In this document: positions 1-7,644 of the stretch, piece after piece
Layout: each line of letters begins with the position of its first letter
Position numbering within the stretch: the stretch's first letter is position 1
NCBI GenBank assembly: GCA_023439185.1
Contig: JAEXOR010000015.1
Location: forward strand, 1-33,577
Source: Bacillota bacterium
GTDB lineage: Bacteria > Bacillota > Desulfotomaculia > Desulfotomaculales > Desulfallaceae
Length of the DNA: 33,577 nucleotides
Reading direction: 5' to 3'
Made by a program: the position numbers and the translations under genes
Notes under the pieces: model-generated
The model's database searches: none
The model's input: the letters and a program-made list of their open reading frames with translations, nothing else
What the model was told of the DNA's origin: nothing

Positions 1-38
1 GTTCTTTTGCTTCCCGCTTCCTAGGGAAGCAAAAGAAC
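1..38. repeat. REP-like perfect palindrome
   Basis: Perfect 15-bp inverted repeat (arms 1-15 and 24-38, 8-base loop). It is followed by the string GAACCGTCCCC, whose complement recurs at 9479-9506 and, with one change, in both arms at 9653-9711. Such GGGGACGGTTCTTT repeats are dispersed in genomes of this group. A link to REP-associated (IS200-like) transposases is an inference; no such gene is in the window. Confidence 0.75.
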
Positions 39-116
39 CGTCCCCCTGCTTCCTCTTCCTGAAGAAGTGTAAAAACATCGGGCCTTTAGGCCCGTTGATA
101 TATGCTGTCCTCCTCA

Positions 117-148
117 AAAGGCCTCCAACAGGCCTTTCTTTTTTTTTG
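117..148 (+). terminator. Intrinsic terminator upstream of the sigma-54 regulator
   Basis: The stem AAAGGCCT/AGGCCTTT (117-124 with 130-137, 5-base loop) is followed directly by C and nine T's. A smaller hairpin, CGGGCC/GGCCCG, lies just before it at 79-94. It would end a transcript arriving from the left of the window and insulate the promoter at 158-166. Confidence 0.75.
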
Positions 149-157
149 GTTTCGCTA

Positions 158-166
158 TGTTATAAT
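158..166 (+). promoter_or_regulatory. Extended -10 promoter of the sigma-54 regulator
   Basis: TGT-TATAAT is a perfect extended -10 element. No good -35 hexamer lies 17 bases upstream, where the terminator's T-run sits, which is typical of extended -10 promoters. Transcription would start near 173 and give a leader of about 17 bases before the ATG at 190. Confidence 0.6.
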
Positions 167-189
167 GGTGCTTGAAAGGGAGTGGGTCA

Positions 190-1920
190 ATGAAGCCGAG
201 CGATGGCGCCCCCGGCATTATTACCACCGACTCGACGGGCCGGATTGCCGCCATGAACGAGGCTGCCGGAGTGCTGCTGAAAACCGGCAGCAGCAGAGCG
301 GTGGGCAGGCAAATCAAGGAGATTATGCCCGACAGCAGGCTTACCGACGTCTACTGGACAGACAGGACCGACCGGGTGGAACACTTGACCGTCCACGGCC
401 GCTCTTTGGCGATCAGCCGCACGCCCGTGTATGACGGCGCCAGGCTGTCCGGTTCCATATATGTGCTGCAGGATGTCTCCGGCTGGGACGAGATCCGCAA
501 TGAGCTGAAACAACTACGGCACGATAAAAACGAGCTGGAAGCCATCTTTGACGCTTCCTTTGATGAAATATTCGTCATTGACGGTAAAGGGGTGACCCAA
601 AAGATTAACCGGGCCGGGGAATCCTTTTACGGCGTCGGAACGGACGAGCTGATCGGCCGCAATGTGCTGGAGCTTGAGGAACAGGGGTTTTTCTCGCCTT
701 CGGTGGCGCGGATGATCTTTGAACAAAAAGAGCGGGTGACCATTGCCCAAACAACCCGCAGCGGCAAGGAGCTTATTGTCACCGGCAACCCGGTATTTGA
801 CGACCAGGGGAACATCGTGCGGATTGTGATTAACTCCCGGGACGTATCCGAGCTGACCGAACTGCGCAGGCGTTTGATGGAGACCGAGCGGCTGGCTGAA
901 GCATACCGCCGCCAGTTGGTGGAATTGGAAAGCGACAAATCCGCCCGCAGCGAAATTGTGGCCCACAGCGAAGACATGCTGCGGCTGCTGGCCATGGCGG
1001 ACCGGGTGGCGGGGGTGGACAGTACGGTGCTGATCACCGGCGAATCCGGCGTGGGCAAGGGTATTGTCGCCGGCCGCATTCACCGGCTGAGCCGGCGGGG
1101 CGAAGGTCCCTTTGTGTCCATCAACTGCGGCGCCATACCTGAAAACCTGCTGGAGTCGGAATTGTTCGGTTACGCCCCGGGAGCCTTTACCGGAGCCCAG
1201 AGGGCGGGTAAAAAAGGTTTGATCCAGATGGGCGAGGGCGGCACAGTGTTTCTTGACGAGGTGGCCGAGCTGCCCCTGAACCTGCAGGTTAAACTGCTGC
1301 ACGTAATCCAGCAGAAAAGCGTCACCCCGGTGGGCGGAACCGCCCCCCAGCGGGTGGACGCGCGGTTTATCGCCGCCACCAACCGGGACATCAAACAGAT
1401 GGTCCGGGACGGAGAATTCAGAGAAGACCTCTATTACCGGCTGAACGTGATTCCGCTGGAAGTATCGCCTTTGCGCCACCGGCTGGAAGATATTCTTCCC
1501 CTGGCCGAACACTGTCTGGACGCCATCAATAAAAAGTACGGCATCGGCAAAAAGCTGGCCCCGGAAACCAGGGAACTGCTGCTGCGCTACAACTGGCCGG
1601 GCAACGTCCGGGAGCTGGAAAACATCATCGAGCGGGTGGCCGTCACCGCCGACGCGGTGGAAATCAAGCCCGCCCACCTGCCGGATTATATACTGAACCA
1701 CCTGAGCAGGCAAAGCAATAAGATCTATGTGCCCGACATCTGCCCGCTGGACGACGCCGTGCGGGACGTGGAGCGGCAGCTTGTGGAAAAGGCCTACGAG
1801 CGTTACGGCAATACTTACCAGATGGCCGAGGCGCTGGGCATCAATCAGTCCACCGTGGTGCGAAAAATGAAGCGGTACATGTTCGGCACCCGGCGCAAAC
1901 CCGGCCCGCGCCCCCGCTAG
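190..1920 (+). CDS. PAS-domain sigma-54-dependent transcriptional activator
   Basis: A 576-residue enhancer-binding protein that would activate sigma-54 RNA polymerase by ATP hydrolysis. The N-terminal 230 residues form two PAS-like sensor domains (about 5-95 and 113-222) followed by a short coiled linker, with no receiver domain, so the signal is probably a small ligand or redox state. The AAA+ domain carries Walker A GESGVGK (284-290), the sigma-54 contact loop GAFTGA (331-336), Walker B FLDEV (354-358) and the WPGNVREL motif (469-476). A helix-turn-helix of TyrR/Fis type lies at 541-563. The ATG at 190 is preferred because AAAGGGAG stands at the right distance; an in-frame TTG at 172 lies at the probable transcription start. 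Its targets are unknown, and no clear -24/-12 promoter was found nearby. Confidence 0.93.
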   Translation: MKPSDGAPGIITTDSTGRIAAMNEAAGVLLKTGSSRAVGRQIKEIMPDSRLTDVYWTDRTDRVEHLTVHGRSLAISRTPVYDGARLSGSIYVLQDVSGWDEIRNELKQLRHDKNELEAIFDASFDEIFVIDGKGVTQKINRAGESFYGVGTDELIGRNVLELEEQGFFSPSVARMIFEQKERVTIAQTTRSGKELIVTGNPVFDDQGNIVRIVINSRDVSELTELRRRLMETERLAEAYRRQLVELESDKSARSEIVAHSEDMLRLLAMADRVAGVDSTVLITGESGVGKGIVAGRIHRLSRRGEGPFVSINCGAIPENLLESELFGYAPGAFTGAQRAGKKGLIQMGEGGTVFLDEVAELPLNLQVKLLHVIQQKSVTPVGGTAPQRVDARFIAATNRDIKQMVRDGEFREDLYYRLNVIPLEVSPLRHRLEDILPLAEHCLDAINKKYGIGKKLAPETRELLLRYNWPGNVRELENIIERVAVTADAVEIKPAHLPDYILNHLSRQSNKIYVPDICPLDDAVRDVERQLVEKAYERYGNTYQMAEALGINQSTVVRKMKRYMFGTRRKPGPRPR

Positions 1921-1962
1921 GGGTCAGACTTGGCAAAGTTTAAACTTTGCTAAGTCTGACCC
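1921..1962. repeat. 21-bp-arm palindrome abutting a stop codon
   Basis: Near-perfect loopless palindrome (arms 1921-1941 and 1942-1962, one G:T mismatch) beginning directly after the TAG stop of the regulator gene. Its ends read GGGTCAGACTT/AAGTCTGACCC. There is no T-run on either side, so it is not a canonical terminator; it may protect the mRNA 3' end. It resembles dispersed REP palindromes but differs in sequence from the GGTTCTTT family in this window. Confidence 0.75.
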
Positions 1963-2078
1963 CCCCCAAAAAAAATAAAATCTTACTGAAGGAATACAGC
2001 CTTTTTTGTAGAACACTAATGCGTGGTGAATTGTAAGCCACGCGACAATTTTTCGACAATTTCCGGGGCGATGCAACC

Positions 2079-2306
2079 TTGGATGAACCAAAGAACAAAA
2101 GAAGCGGTATTTTCACAGCGATGGCGGTAACCACCACCATCGGCACCGAACTGGCCATCACCGTGCTGCTGGGCTTTTACGGCGGCCGGGCGCTGGACAA
2201 CCGGCTGGGCACCGACCCGTGGTTTCTGGTGGCGGGGGTGCTGCTGGGGGTGGCTCTGGGCATAGCCGGTATTGTGCACACGATGCAGCGGTTCTTTAAA
2301 GATTAG
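2079..2306 (+). CDS. AtpZ/AtpI-family small membrane protein
   Basis: A 75-residue protein with two predicted transmembrane hairpin segments (about 13-36 and 46-68) and the family-typical glycine-rich run FYGGRALDNRLGTDPWF between them. It matches the AtpZ/AtpI family (ATPase_gene1), small proteins encoded ahead of F-type ATP synthase operons and implicated in assembly or in magnesium/calcium transport. The start is a TTG with only a weak GGGG Shine-Dalgarno; an in-frame ATG at 2121 would remove the first 14 residues. It is the first gene of the atp cluster, 117 bases before atpI. Confidence 0.85.
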   Translation: MDEPKNKRSGIFTAMAVTTTIGTELAITVLLGFYGGRALDNRLGTDPWFLVAGVLLGVALGIAGIVHTMQRFFKD

Positions 2307-2354
2307 CGGAAGACCTTATATACAAACACACATAGACAGAGAACATACATAAAT

Positions 2355-2387
2355 AGAGATAGAAACAGAGATAGAAACAGAGATAGA
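2355..2387 (+). repeat. 12-bp tandem repeat upstream of atpI
   Basis: The unit AGAGATAGAAAC occurs twice in full (2355-2366, 2367-2378) and once in part (to 2387). It sits in a purine-only stretch that is not translated. The unpaired A/G-rich leader may keep the atpI ribosome site open, but that is inference. Confidence 0.8.
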
Positions 2388-2423
2388 GAAAAGCTTTAAA
2401 CCGGGTGAGGGAGAGCGATCAGG

Positions 2424-2858
2424 TTGGAAAGACCGGCGCCTATTCGCAATATCAACCAGCAATTTACGCGCACGACCAGGATTATGGGCCTTTTGGGAGC
2501 CCTGGCTTTGCCGGGTACAGTCCTGTACCCCGGTGATCCGTTGATCCTGGGTTTCCTCGTGGGTGCTTTTTTTGGCCTTTTAAACATCTTTTTCCTGATG
2601 CGCCGGGTGAATACCCTGGCGGACCTGGTGCTGAACAAAAATGCCGGCCAGAAAAGAGCCAAAGTATTCATGCAGGCGGGCGTATGGCCCCGCTTCGGCA
2701 TGGTGGTGGCCATTTGCGCCTTTGCCAGCCAGGTTGACTTCCTGAGCGTGGCCGGCGTCGGGGCCGGGCTGCTGATGCCCACGGTAATCACGGTGGTTGA
2801 CGCCAACCTGGCGCTGTACCGGTATTACGCGGCCGGAGATGCCGTTGATAAGATATAA
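2424..2858 (+). CDS. atpI: ATP synthase protein I
   Basis: A 144-residue membrane protein of the AtpI (ATP-synt_I) family with about four hydrophobic segments (roughly 20-38, 40-60, 85-108 and 110-132). AtpI helps assemble the c-ring in some bacteria and is dispensable in others. The TTG start follows GAGGGAGAG at a good distance. The gene lies between the AtpZ-like gene and atpB, the usual place. Sequence conservation in this family is low, so the call rests largely on size, topology and position. Confidence 0.85.
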   Translation: MERPAPIRNINQQFTRTTRIMGLLGALALPGTVLYPGDPLILGFLVGAFFGLLNIFFLMRRVNTLADLVLNKNAGQKRAKVFMQAGVWPRFGMVVAICAFASQVDFLSVAGVGAGLLMPTVITVVDANLALYRYYAAGDAVDKI

Positions 2859-2890
2859 AAAAATTTACTTAGAGAAAGGGGTGAGAAAAA

Positions 2891-3649
2891 TTGGCTGCCG
2901 CTGAAGGACACGATGCTCACAGTCAGGATATCCTGACCAAAGTGCACCACGATTTAAACGTCTGGAACTTCCCGGACAACGGGGATGTTGACCTCGGCTT
3001 CGGGCCGATTAACCTGAAAACCCTGGTCATGACCTGGGTCGTCATGATTCTGGTAATTATTTTCACTGTTACGGCTACCAGGAACATGAAGCTGAAACGG
3101 CCGGGCAAAATGCAGTTGATGGTGGAGGAAATATTCCTGTTTTTGCGTGGTCTGGCTGTGGAAAACCTGGGTACCAAAAAGGCTAATTCCATGATGTTTC
3201 TTGTTTTCAGTCTCTTTATGTTCCTGCTGTTCTGCAACCTCTGGGGCCTGATCCCCACCATGATGTCCCCCACCGCGGACGTCAACACCACGCTGGGGAT
3301 GTCCATATCCGTATTCATCCTGGCGCAGGTGCTTGGCCTGTATTACAAAGGCTTCGGCTATTTCAAGCATTTCGTGCAACCGTTTGTCTTTTTCCTGCCG
3401 ATTAATATTGTTGAAGAACTGTCCAAACCGCTGACGCACGGCTTCCGGATATTCGGCAACATCTATGCCGGCGAGGTTTTAATCGCGGTGCTGCTGGGTT
3501 TAATCCCGCTTACCGCCACCATATTCGGGGGGTTCATCGCATCCGTGATTTGGCTTTCATTTAGTATTTTCGTCGGCTTTGTTCAGGCATTTATCTTTAC
3601 CATGCTCACCATTGTGTATATTTCCATGACATCCGCCGAGCACCACTAA
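2891..3649 (+). CDS. atpB: ATP synthase Fo subunit a
   Basis: A 252-residue integral membrane subunit forming the proton half-channels beside the c-ring. The essential arginine is R186 in HGFRIFGNIYAGE, the signature of subunit a. Five to six transmembrane helices can be seen (about 44-62, 98-122, 135-153, 163-178, 190-215 and 220-245). Translation starts at a TTG preceded by AGAAAGGGGTGA. It is 32 bases downstream of atpI and clearly in the same operon. Confidence 0.96.
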   Translation: MAAAEGHDAHSQDILTKVHHDLNVWNFPDNGDVDLGFGPINLKTLVMTWVVMILVIIFTVTATRNMKLKRPGKMQLMVEEIFLFLRGLAVENLGTKKANSMMFLVFSLFMFLLFCNLWGLIPTMMSPTADVNTTLGMSISVFILAQVLGLYYKGFGYFKHFVQPFVFFLPINIVEELSKPLTHGFRIFGNIYAGEVLIAVLLGLIPLTATIFGGFIASVIWLSFSIFVGFVQAFIFTMLTIVYISMTSAEHH

Positions 3650-3759
3650 CGCTTATTTGGCTTGTGCCAATTTTAACTAGCTTATCACTTACTATTTAAC
3701 TGTGATATGCCACCACAATTTAATGTGTCAAAATTTTAGATTGAAGGGAGGGGAAAAGT

Positions 3760-3993
3760 ATGGAGGTAGGAGCCGCTGCTGCTTTAGGTACCGCTTTGGC
3801 CGTGGGTTTGGCTTCAATCGGCGCCGGTGTTGGTAACGGTCTGGTAACCGGCCGGACGGTTGAGTCTATCGCCCGCCAGCCCGAAATGCGGGGTAACCTG
3901 ATGACCATGATGTTCATTTCCGTAGGTTTGATTGAGGCGCTGCCCATTATTGCCGTGGTTATCGCATTCATTCTGATGGGCCGTATTGGTTAA
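3760..3993 (+). CDS. atpE: ATP synthase Fo subunit c
   Basis: A 77-residue proteolipid that forms the rotor ring. Two helices flank the polar RQP loop (39-41), and the ion-carrying carboxylate is E59 in GLIEALPII. The residue after the glutamate is alanine, and helix 1 lacks the glutamine seen in sodium-binding c subunits, so proton coupling is inferred. The Shine-Dalgarno GGGAGGGG is very strong. An AT-rich stretch of 110 bases precedes it, similar in character to the translational enhancer of enterobacterial atpE, which suits the many copies of c needed per complex. Confidence 0.96.
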   Translation: MEVGAAAALGTALAVGLASIGAGVGNGLVTGRTVESIARQPEMRGNLMTMMFISVGLIEALPIIAVVIAFILMGRIG

Positions 3994-4020
3994 CCTCACC
4001 CTTTACGGGCACTGTGGTGA

Positions 4021-4098
4021 AAGGCGGCATAGCGGGTTGGGGCGCGCAAGCCTATAAACCTGCTATCGCCTTCCTTTTGTCACAAGGCAAAAGAAAGG
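4021..4098 (+). promoter_or_regulatory. Stem-loops between atpE and atpF
   Basis: A long imperfect stem pairs 4021-4038 with 4057-4072. A second one follows, CCTTCCTTTTG against CAAAAGAAAGG (about 4069-4079 with 4088-4098, one mismatch). Neither has a T-run, so they are more likely mRNA processing or stability elements than terminators. They could let atpE message outlive the rest of the operon. Confidence 0.5.
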
Positions 4099-4119
4099 CC
4101 AATGGAAGGAGGGTAAACT

Positions 4120-4626
4120 GTGGGTGGAGTTATTGAATCCCTGGGTTTGAACGCAACGCTGGTGGCACAGGTTTTTAACTTTATTGTATTACTCATCTTC
4201 CTGCGCATTGTTGTATTTCCGCATATAGTCCGCGTGCTGGATGACCGGCAGAACTATATCGAAAACAGCGTCAACGCAGCCGAAGAGGAGCGCAAACAGG
4301 CCGAGGACCTGCGTCAGCAATACCTGTCCGACATGCAAAAAGTCAAGGACGAGGCGCGGGACGTGATCCAAAAAGCCACTAAAGCCGGGGAAGAACAGGC
4401 CCGCGAAATTATCGAGGCTGCCAAAGCCGAATCCAACCGCATCAAGGAATCCGCTTTGGAAGAAATAAACCGGGAGAAGGAGAAGGCGGTTGCAGAATTG
4501 CGCGAACAGGTGGCCAGTCTGTCCATCCTGGTTGCCAGCAAGGTAGTCAATGAGAAAATCACCGCCGATATCCAGCGCGGCATGATTGATGAGTTTATCA
4601 AAGAGGCAGGCGATCTGCCATGCTAA
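4120..4626 (+). CDS. atpF: ATP synthase Fo subunit b
   Basis: A 168-residue peripheral-stalk subunit. One N-terminal transmembrane helix (about 12-32) is followed by a long, highly charged coiled coil (about 45-150) that reaches up to the F1 head and the delta subunit. The start is a GTG behind GGAAGGAGGG. Its last 7 bases (4620-4626) overlap the start of atpH, indicating translational coupling of the two stalk subunits. A single b gene implies a homodimeric stalk. Confidence 0.95.
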   Translation: MGGVIESLGLNATLVAQVFNFIVLLIFLRIVVFPHIVRVLDDRQNYIENSVNAAEEERKQAEDLRQQYLSDMQKVKDEARDVIQKATKAGEEQAREIIEAAKAESNRIKESALEEINREKEKAVAELREQVASLSILVASKVVNEKITADIQRGMIDEFIKEAGDLPC

Positions 4627-5162
4627 AGGGAGCCGTGGCCGGGCGTTACGCCGAGGCTCTGTACGATATAGCGCTGGAAAACAAACTGGTTGATCAACTG
4701 GAAGAGGAACTCCAGGCGGTTGTGCGTATCCTGGACGAAACCGTGCAAATGAAAAAGATCCTTTTCCATCCCCGCATCACCGCCGATCAGAAAAAGGAAG
4801 TACTGGCCGGCCTGTTTGGCGGCCGCATTTCCGAGGTGGCGTTAAACTTCCTGAACATGCTGGTGGACCGTCAGCGGGAAGTTTTCCTGGCGGACATTAC
4901 CGAATACTTTACCGGTCTGGCCAACAAGGGCCGCAACATCAGCGACGTCAAAGTAACCTCGGCGGTTGAGCTTACCGATGGGGAAAAGAAAAACCTTGCC
5001 GCCGCCATGGCCAAATGCACCGGCAAACAGGTCCGGCTCAGTTATGATGTCGACCAAAAGCTGCTGGGTGGCGTGGTGGTTCGCTTCGGCGACAAGGTTA
5101 TCGACGGCAGCGTGATTGCGCGCCTGAATACCCTGCGCGAACACCTCAGGCAAATAAGTTAA
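4620..5162 (+). CDS. atpH: ATP synthase F1 subunit delta
   Basis: A 180-residue stator protein that joins subunit b to the top of the alpha3beta3 head. It has the family's helical N-terminal domain (about 1-105) and a C-terminal region carrying DQKLLGGVVVRFGDKVIDGS, the typical delta/OSCP signature. The length is normal. The ATG lies inside the end of atpF, so ribosomes probably pass directly from one gene to the next. Confidence 0.95.
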   Translation: MLKGAVAGRYAEALYDIALENKLVDQLEEELQAVVRILDETVQMKKILFHPRITADQKKEVLAGLFGGRISEVALNFLNMLVDRQREVFLADITEYFTGLANKGRNISDVKVTSAVELTDGEKKNLAAAMAKCTGKQVRLSYDVDQKLLGGVVVRFGDKVIDGSVIARLNTLREHLRQIS

Positions 5163-5184
5163 GTGGATAGGGGTGAAACAGTAG

Positions 5185-6693
5185 ATGAATTTGCGACCTG
5201 AAGAAATCAGTTCTATTATTCGGCAGCAAATTGAAAAATATAAGGCCGAAATTGAAGTCAGCGACGTCGGTACGGTCATCCAGGTGGGTGACGGTATCGC
5301 CCGGGTCTACGGCCTGGAAGAGTGCATGGCCATGGAACTGCTGGAATTCCCCGGCGGCACCATGGGCCTGGCGCTGAACCTGGAAGAAGACAACATCGGC
5401 TGTGTGCTTTTGGGTCCCTTCACCCACATTAAAGAGGGCGACACCGTAAAGCGTACCGGCAGGATCATCTCGGTTCCCGTGGGCGAGGCTATGGTCGGCC
5501 GGGTGGTAAACCCGCTGGGCCAGCCTATTGACGGCCTCGGCCCCATCAACACCGACCAGTTCCGTCCGGTGGAAAGAATTGCCGCGGGTGTTGTGGAGCG
5601 CAAGTCGGTGCACCAGCCGCTGCAAACCGGACTGAAGGCCATCGACTCCATGATTCCCATCGGCCGCGGCCAGCGGGAATTAATCCTGGGCGACCGCCAG
5701 ACCGGCAAGACCGCCATCGCGGTGGACGCCATCATTAACCAAAAGGGCAAAGACGTCATCTGCGTATACGTGGCGGTGGGCCAGAAGAACTCCACCGTGG
5801 CCAACGTGGTGCAGAGGCTGAAAGACACCGGCGCCATGGATTACTCCATCGTGGTGTCCGCCACCGCCTCGGAGCCCGCGCCGCTGCTCTACATCGCTCC
5901 CTTCGCCGGCGTGGCCATGGCCGAGTATTTCATGGAGCAAGGCAAACACGTATTGATCGTTTACGATGACCTGTCCAAGCAGGCCTCGGCATACCGCGAA
6001 ATGTCGCTGCTGCTGCGCCGTCCGCCCGGACGTGAAGCGTACCCCGGCGACGTGTTCAACCTGCACTCCCGCCTGCTGGAGCGGGCCTGCAAACTCAGTG
6101 ACGCCCTGGGCGCCGGTTCCATTACCGCGCTGCCCATTATTGAAACCCAGGCCGGCGACGTTTCGGCCTACATTCCGACCAACGTGATTTCCATCACCGA
6201 CGGTCAGATTTACCTGGAGCCCGACCTGTTCTACGCCGGTATCCGTCCCGCTGTTAACGTGGGTATCTCGGTATCCCGGGTGGGCGGCGCGGCCCAGATT
6301 AAAGCCATGAAGCAGGTAGGCGGCACCCTGCGCCTGGATTTGGCCCAGTACCGCGAACTGGCGGCTTTCGCCCAGTTCGGCTCCGACCTGGACAAGGCCA
6401 CCCAGGCCCGTCTGACCCGCGGTGAGCGCATGGTGGAACTGCTCAAGCAGAACCAGTACGTGCCCATGGACGTTGAAGACCAGGTGATCGCCATTTTCGC
6501 CGGCGCCAACGGTTTCCTGGACAGCCTGCCGGTGGAACAGGTGCTGCCCTTCGAGGCCGGCCTGCTCAAGTTTATCAAGACCAGTAAGCCCGAAGTACGC
6601 CAGGAACTGAGCGACAAGCAGGAAATCGACGAAGGGCTGAAGGAAAAACTTAAAGCAGCCATCAAGGAATTCAAGGACAGCTTCGTACAATAG
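5185..6693 (+). CDS. atpA: ATP synthase F1 subunit alpha
   Basis: A 502-residue non-catalytic nucleotide-binding subunit. It has an N-terminal beta-barrel domain (about 25-95), the P-loop GDRQTGKT at 169-176, the nucleotide-binding core with the LLRRPPGREAYPGDVF segment, and a helical C-terminal domain. The length matches the family. It starts at an ATG with GGGGTGA 11 bases upstream, 22 bases after atpH. Confidence 0.98.
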   Translation: MNLRPEEISSIIRQQIEKYKAEIEVSDVGTVIQVGDGIARVYGLEECMAMELLEFPGGTMGLALNLEEDNIGCVLLGPFTHIKEGDTVKRTGRIISVPVGEAMVGRVVNPLGQPIDGLGPINTDQFRPVERIAAGVVERKSVHQPLQTGLKAIDSMIPIGRGQRELILGDRQTGKTAIAVDAIINQKGKDVICVYVAVGQKNSTVANVVQRLKDTGAMDYSIVVSATASEPAPLLYIAPFAGVAMAEYFMEQGKHVLIVYDDLSKQASAYREMSLLLRRPPGREAYPGDVFNLHSRLLERACKLSDALGAGSITALPIIETQAGDVSAYIPTNVISITDGQIYLEPDLFYAGIRPAVNVGISVSRVGGAAQIKAMKQVGGTLRLDLAQYRELAAFAQFGSDLDKATQARLTRGERMVELLKQNQYVPMDVEDQVIAIFAGANGFLDSLPVEQVLPFEAGLLKFIKTSKPEVRQELSDKQEIDEGLKEKLKAAIKEFKDSFVQ

Positions 6694-6732
6694 CACCCGG
6701 CAGAGTAAACAGCGAGGTGGTGAGATAAGCAG

Positions 6733-7587
6733 ATGGCAAGTTTGCGCGACCTCCGGCGCCGTATTAAGAGTATCAGCAACACCCAGCAGATTACCAAGGC
6801 CATGAAGGCGGTAGCTGCGGCCAAGATGCGGCGCGCCCAGGAAAACGTGGTGGCGTCCAGGCCTTTTGCGAAGCGGGTACGCGACGTATTGGGCCGGGTA
6901 GGTTCGGCTTCGGCGGGGATGAAGCATCCGCTGCTGGCGGTACGTGAACCGAAAAAAGTGGCGTTCGTTGTTGTCACCGCGGACCGTGGACTGTGCGGGG
7001 GCTTCAACGCCAACGTGATGAAAAAAGCCGCCCAGGAAATTAAAGGGCGTTCGAACGTGGAAGTGGAAGTGGTGGCCGTGGGCCGCAAGATACGCGACTA
7101 CAGCCGCAGCCGGTACAATATCGCTCAGCAGTACGTGGGCATGATCGAAAAGGCGGACGTGGGCTTTGCCCGTCAGGTGGCCGGATACGTAATCGATAAA
7201 TACACGGCTGAAGAATTTGACGAGGTGTACCTGATTTACAGCCAGTTCGTCAATGTGCTGGTGCAAAAACCGCTGGTGCATAAGCTGCTGCCCGTAGAGC
7301 CTCCCGAGGGTACGGACGGCGATAAACTGGTAAACTATATCTTTGAACCGGAAGCCGAAGACATCATGGGCAAAATGCTGCCCATGTATGTGGAAAACGC
7401 TTTGTTCCAAGCAGTGCTGGAAACCAAGGCCGGTTTCTACAGCGCTCAGATGACGGCCATGGACAACGCCACCAGCAACGCGGCGGACATGATCGACAGG
7501 CTGACGCTGTCCATGAACCGCGCCCGCCAGGCCGCCATCACCAAGGAAATTTCCGAAATCGTCGGCGGCGCCGCCGCCCTGGAGTAA
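6733..7587 (+). CDS. atpG: ATP synthase F1 subunit gamma
   Basis: The 284-residue central rotor shaft. The N-terminal helix has the characteristic SLRDLRRRIKSISNTQQITKAMK start, and the C-terminal helix has SAQMTAMDNATSNAADMI with conserved NRARQAAITKEISEIVGGAAAL. Both long helices form the coiled coil turning inside alpha3beta3, with a Rossmann-like domain between them that includes the ADRGLCGGFN motif. Start ATG behind GAGGTGGTGA. Confidence 0.97.
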   Translation: MASLRDLRRRIKSISNTQQITKAMKAVAAAKMRRAQENVVASRPFAKRVRDVLGRVGSASAGMKHPLLAVREPKKVAFVVVTADRGLCGGFNANVMKKAAQEIKGRSNVEVEVVAVGRKIRDYSRSRYNIAQQYVGMIEKADVGFARQVAGYVIDKYTAEEFDEVYLIYSQFVNVLVQKPLVHKLLPVEPPEGTDGDKLVNYIFEPEAEDIMGKMLPMYVENALFQAVLETKAGFYSAQMTAMDNATSNAADMIDRLTLSMNRARQAAITKEISEIVGGAAALE

Positions 7588-7644
7588 CAGTAAGCGGCGC
7601 ACAGCGCGGGTTACATTGAAGGCAAAGGAGGTACGGAGAAGCTA

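Noticed and set aside
5000..5160. Frameshift between atpF and atpH
   Set aside because: The 7-base overlap is a normal coupled junction; both products have full family length and intact ends.
5680..7602. Reverse-strand open frame of 640 codons across atpA and atpG
   Set aside because: It is the antisense of conserved ATP synthase genes, kept open by GC-biased codons. The product is low-complexity and matches no family.
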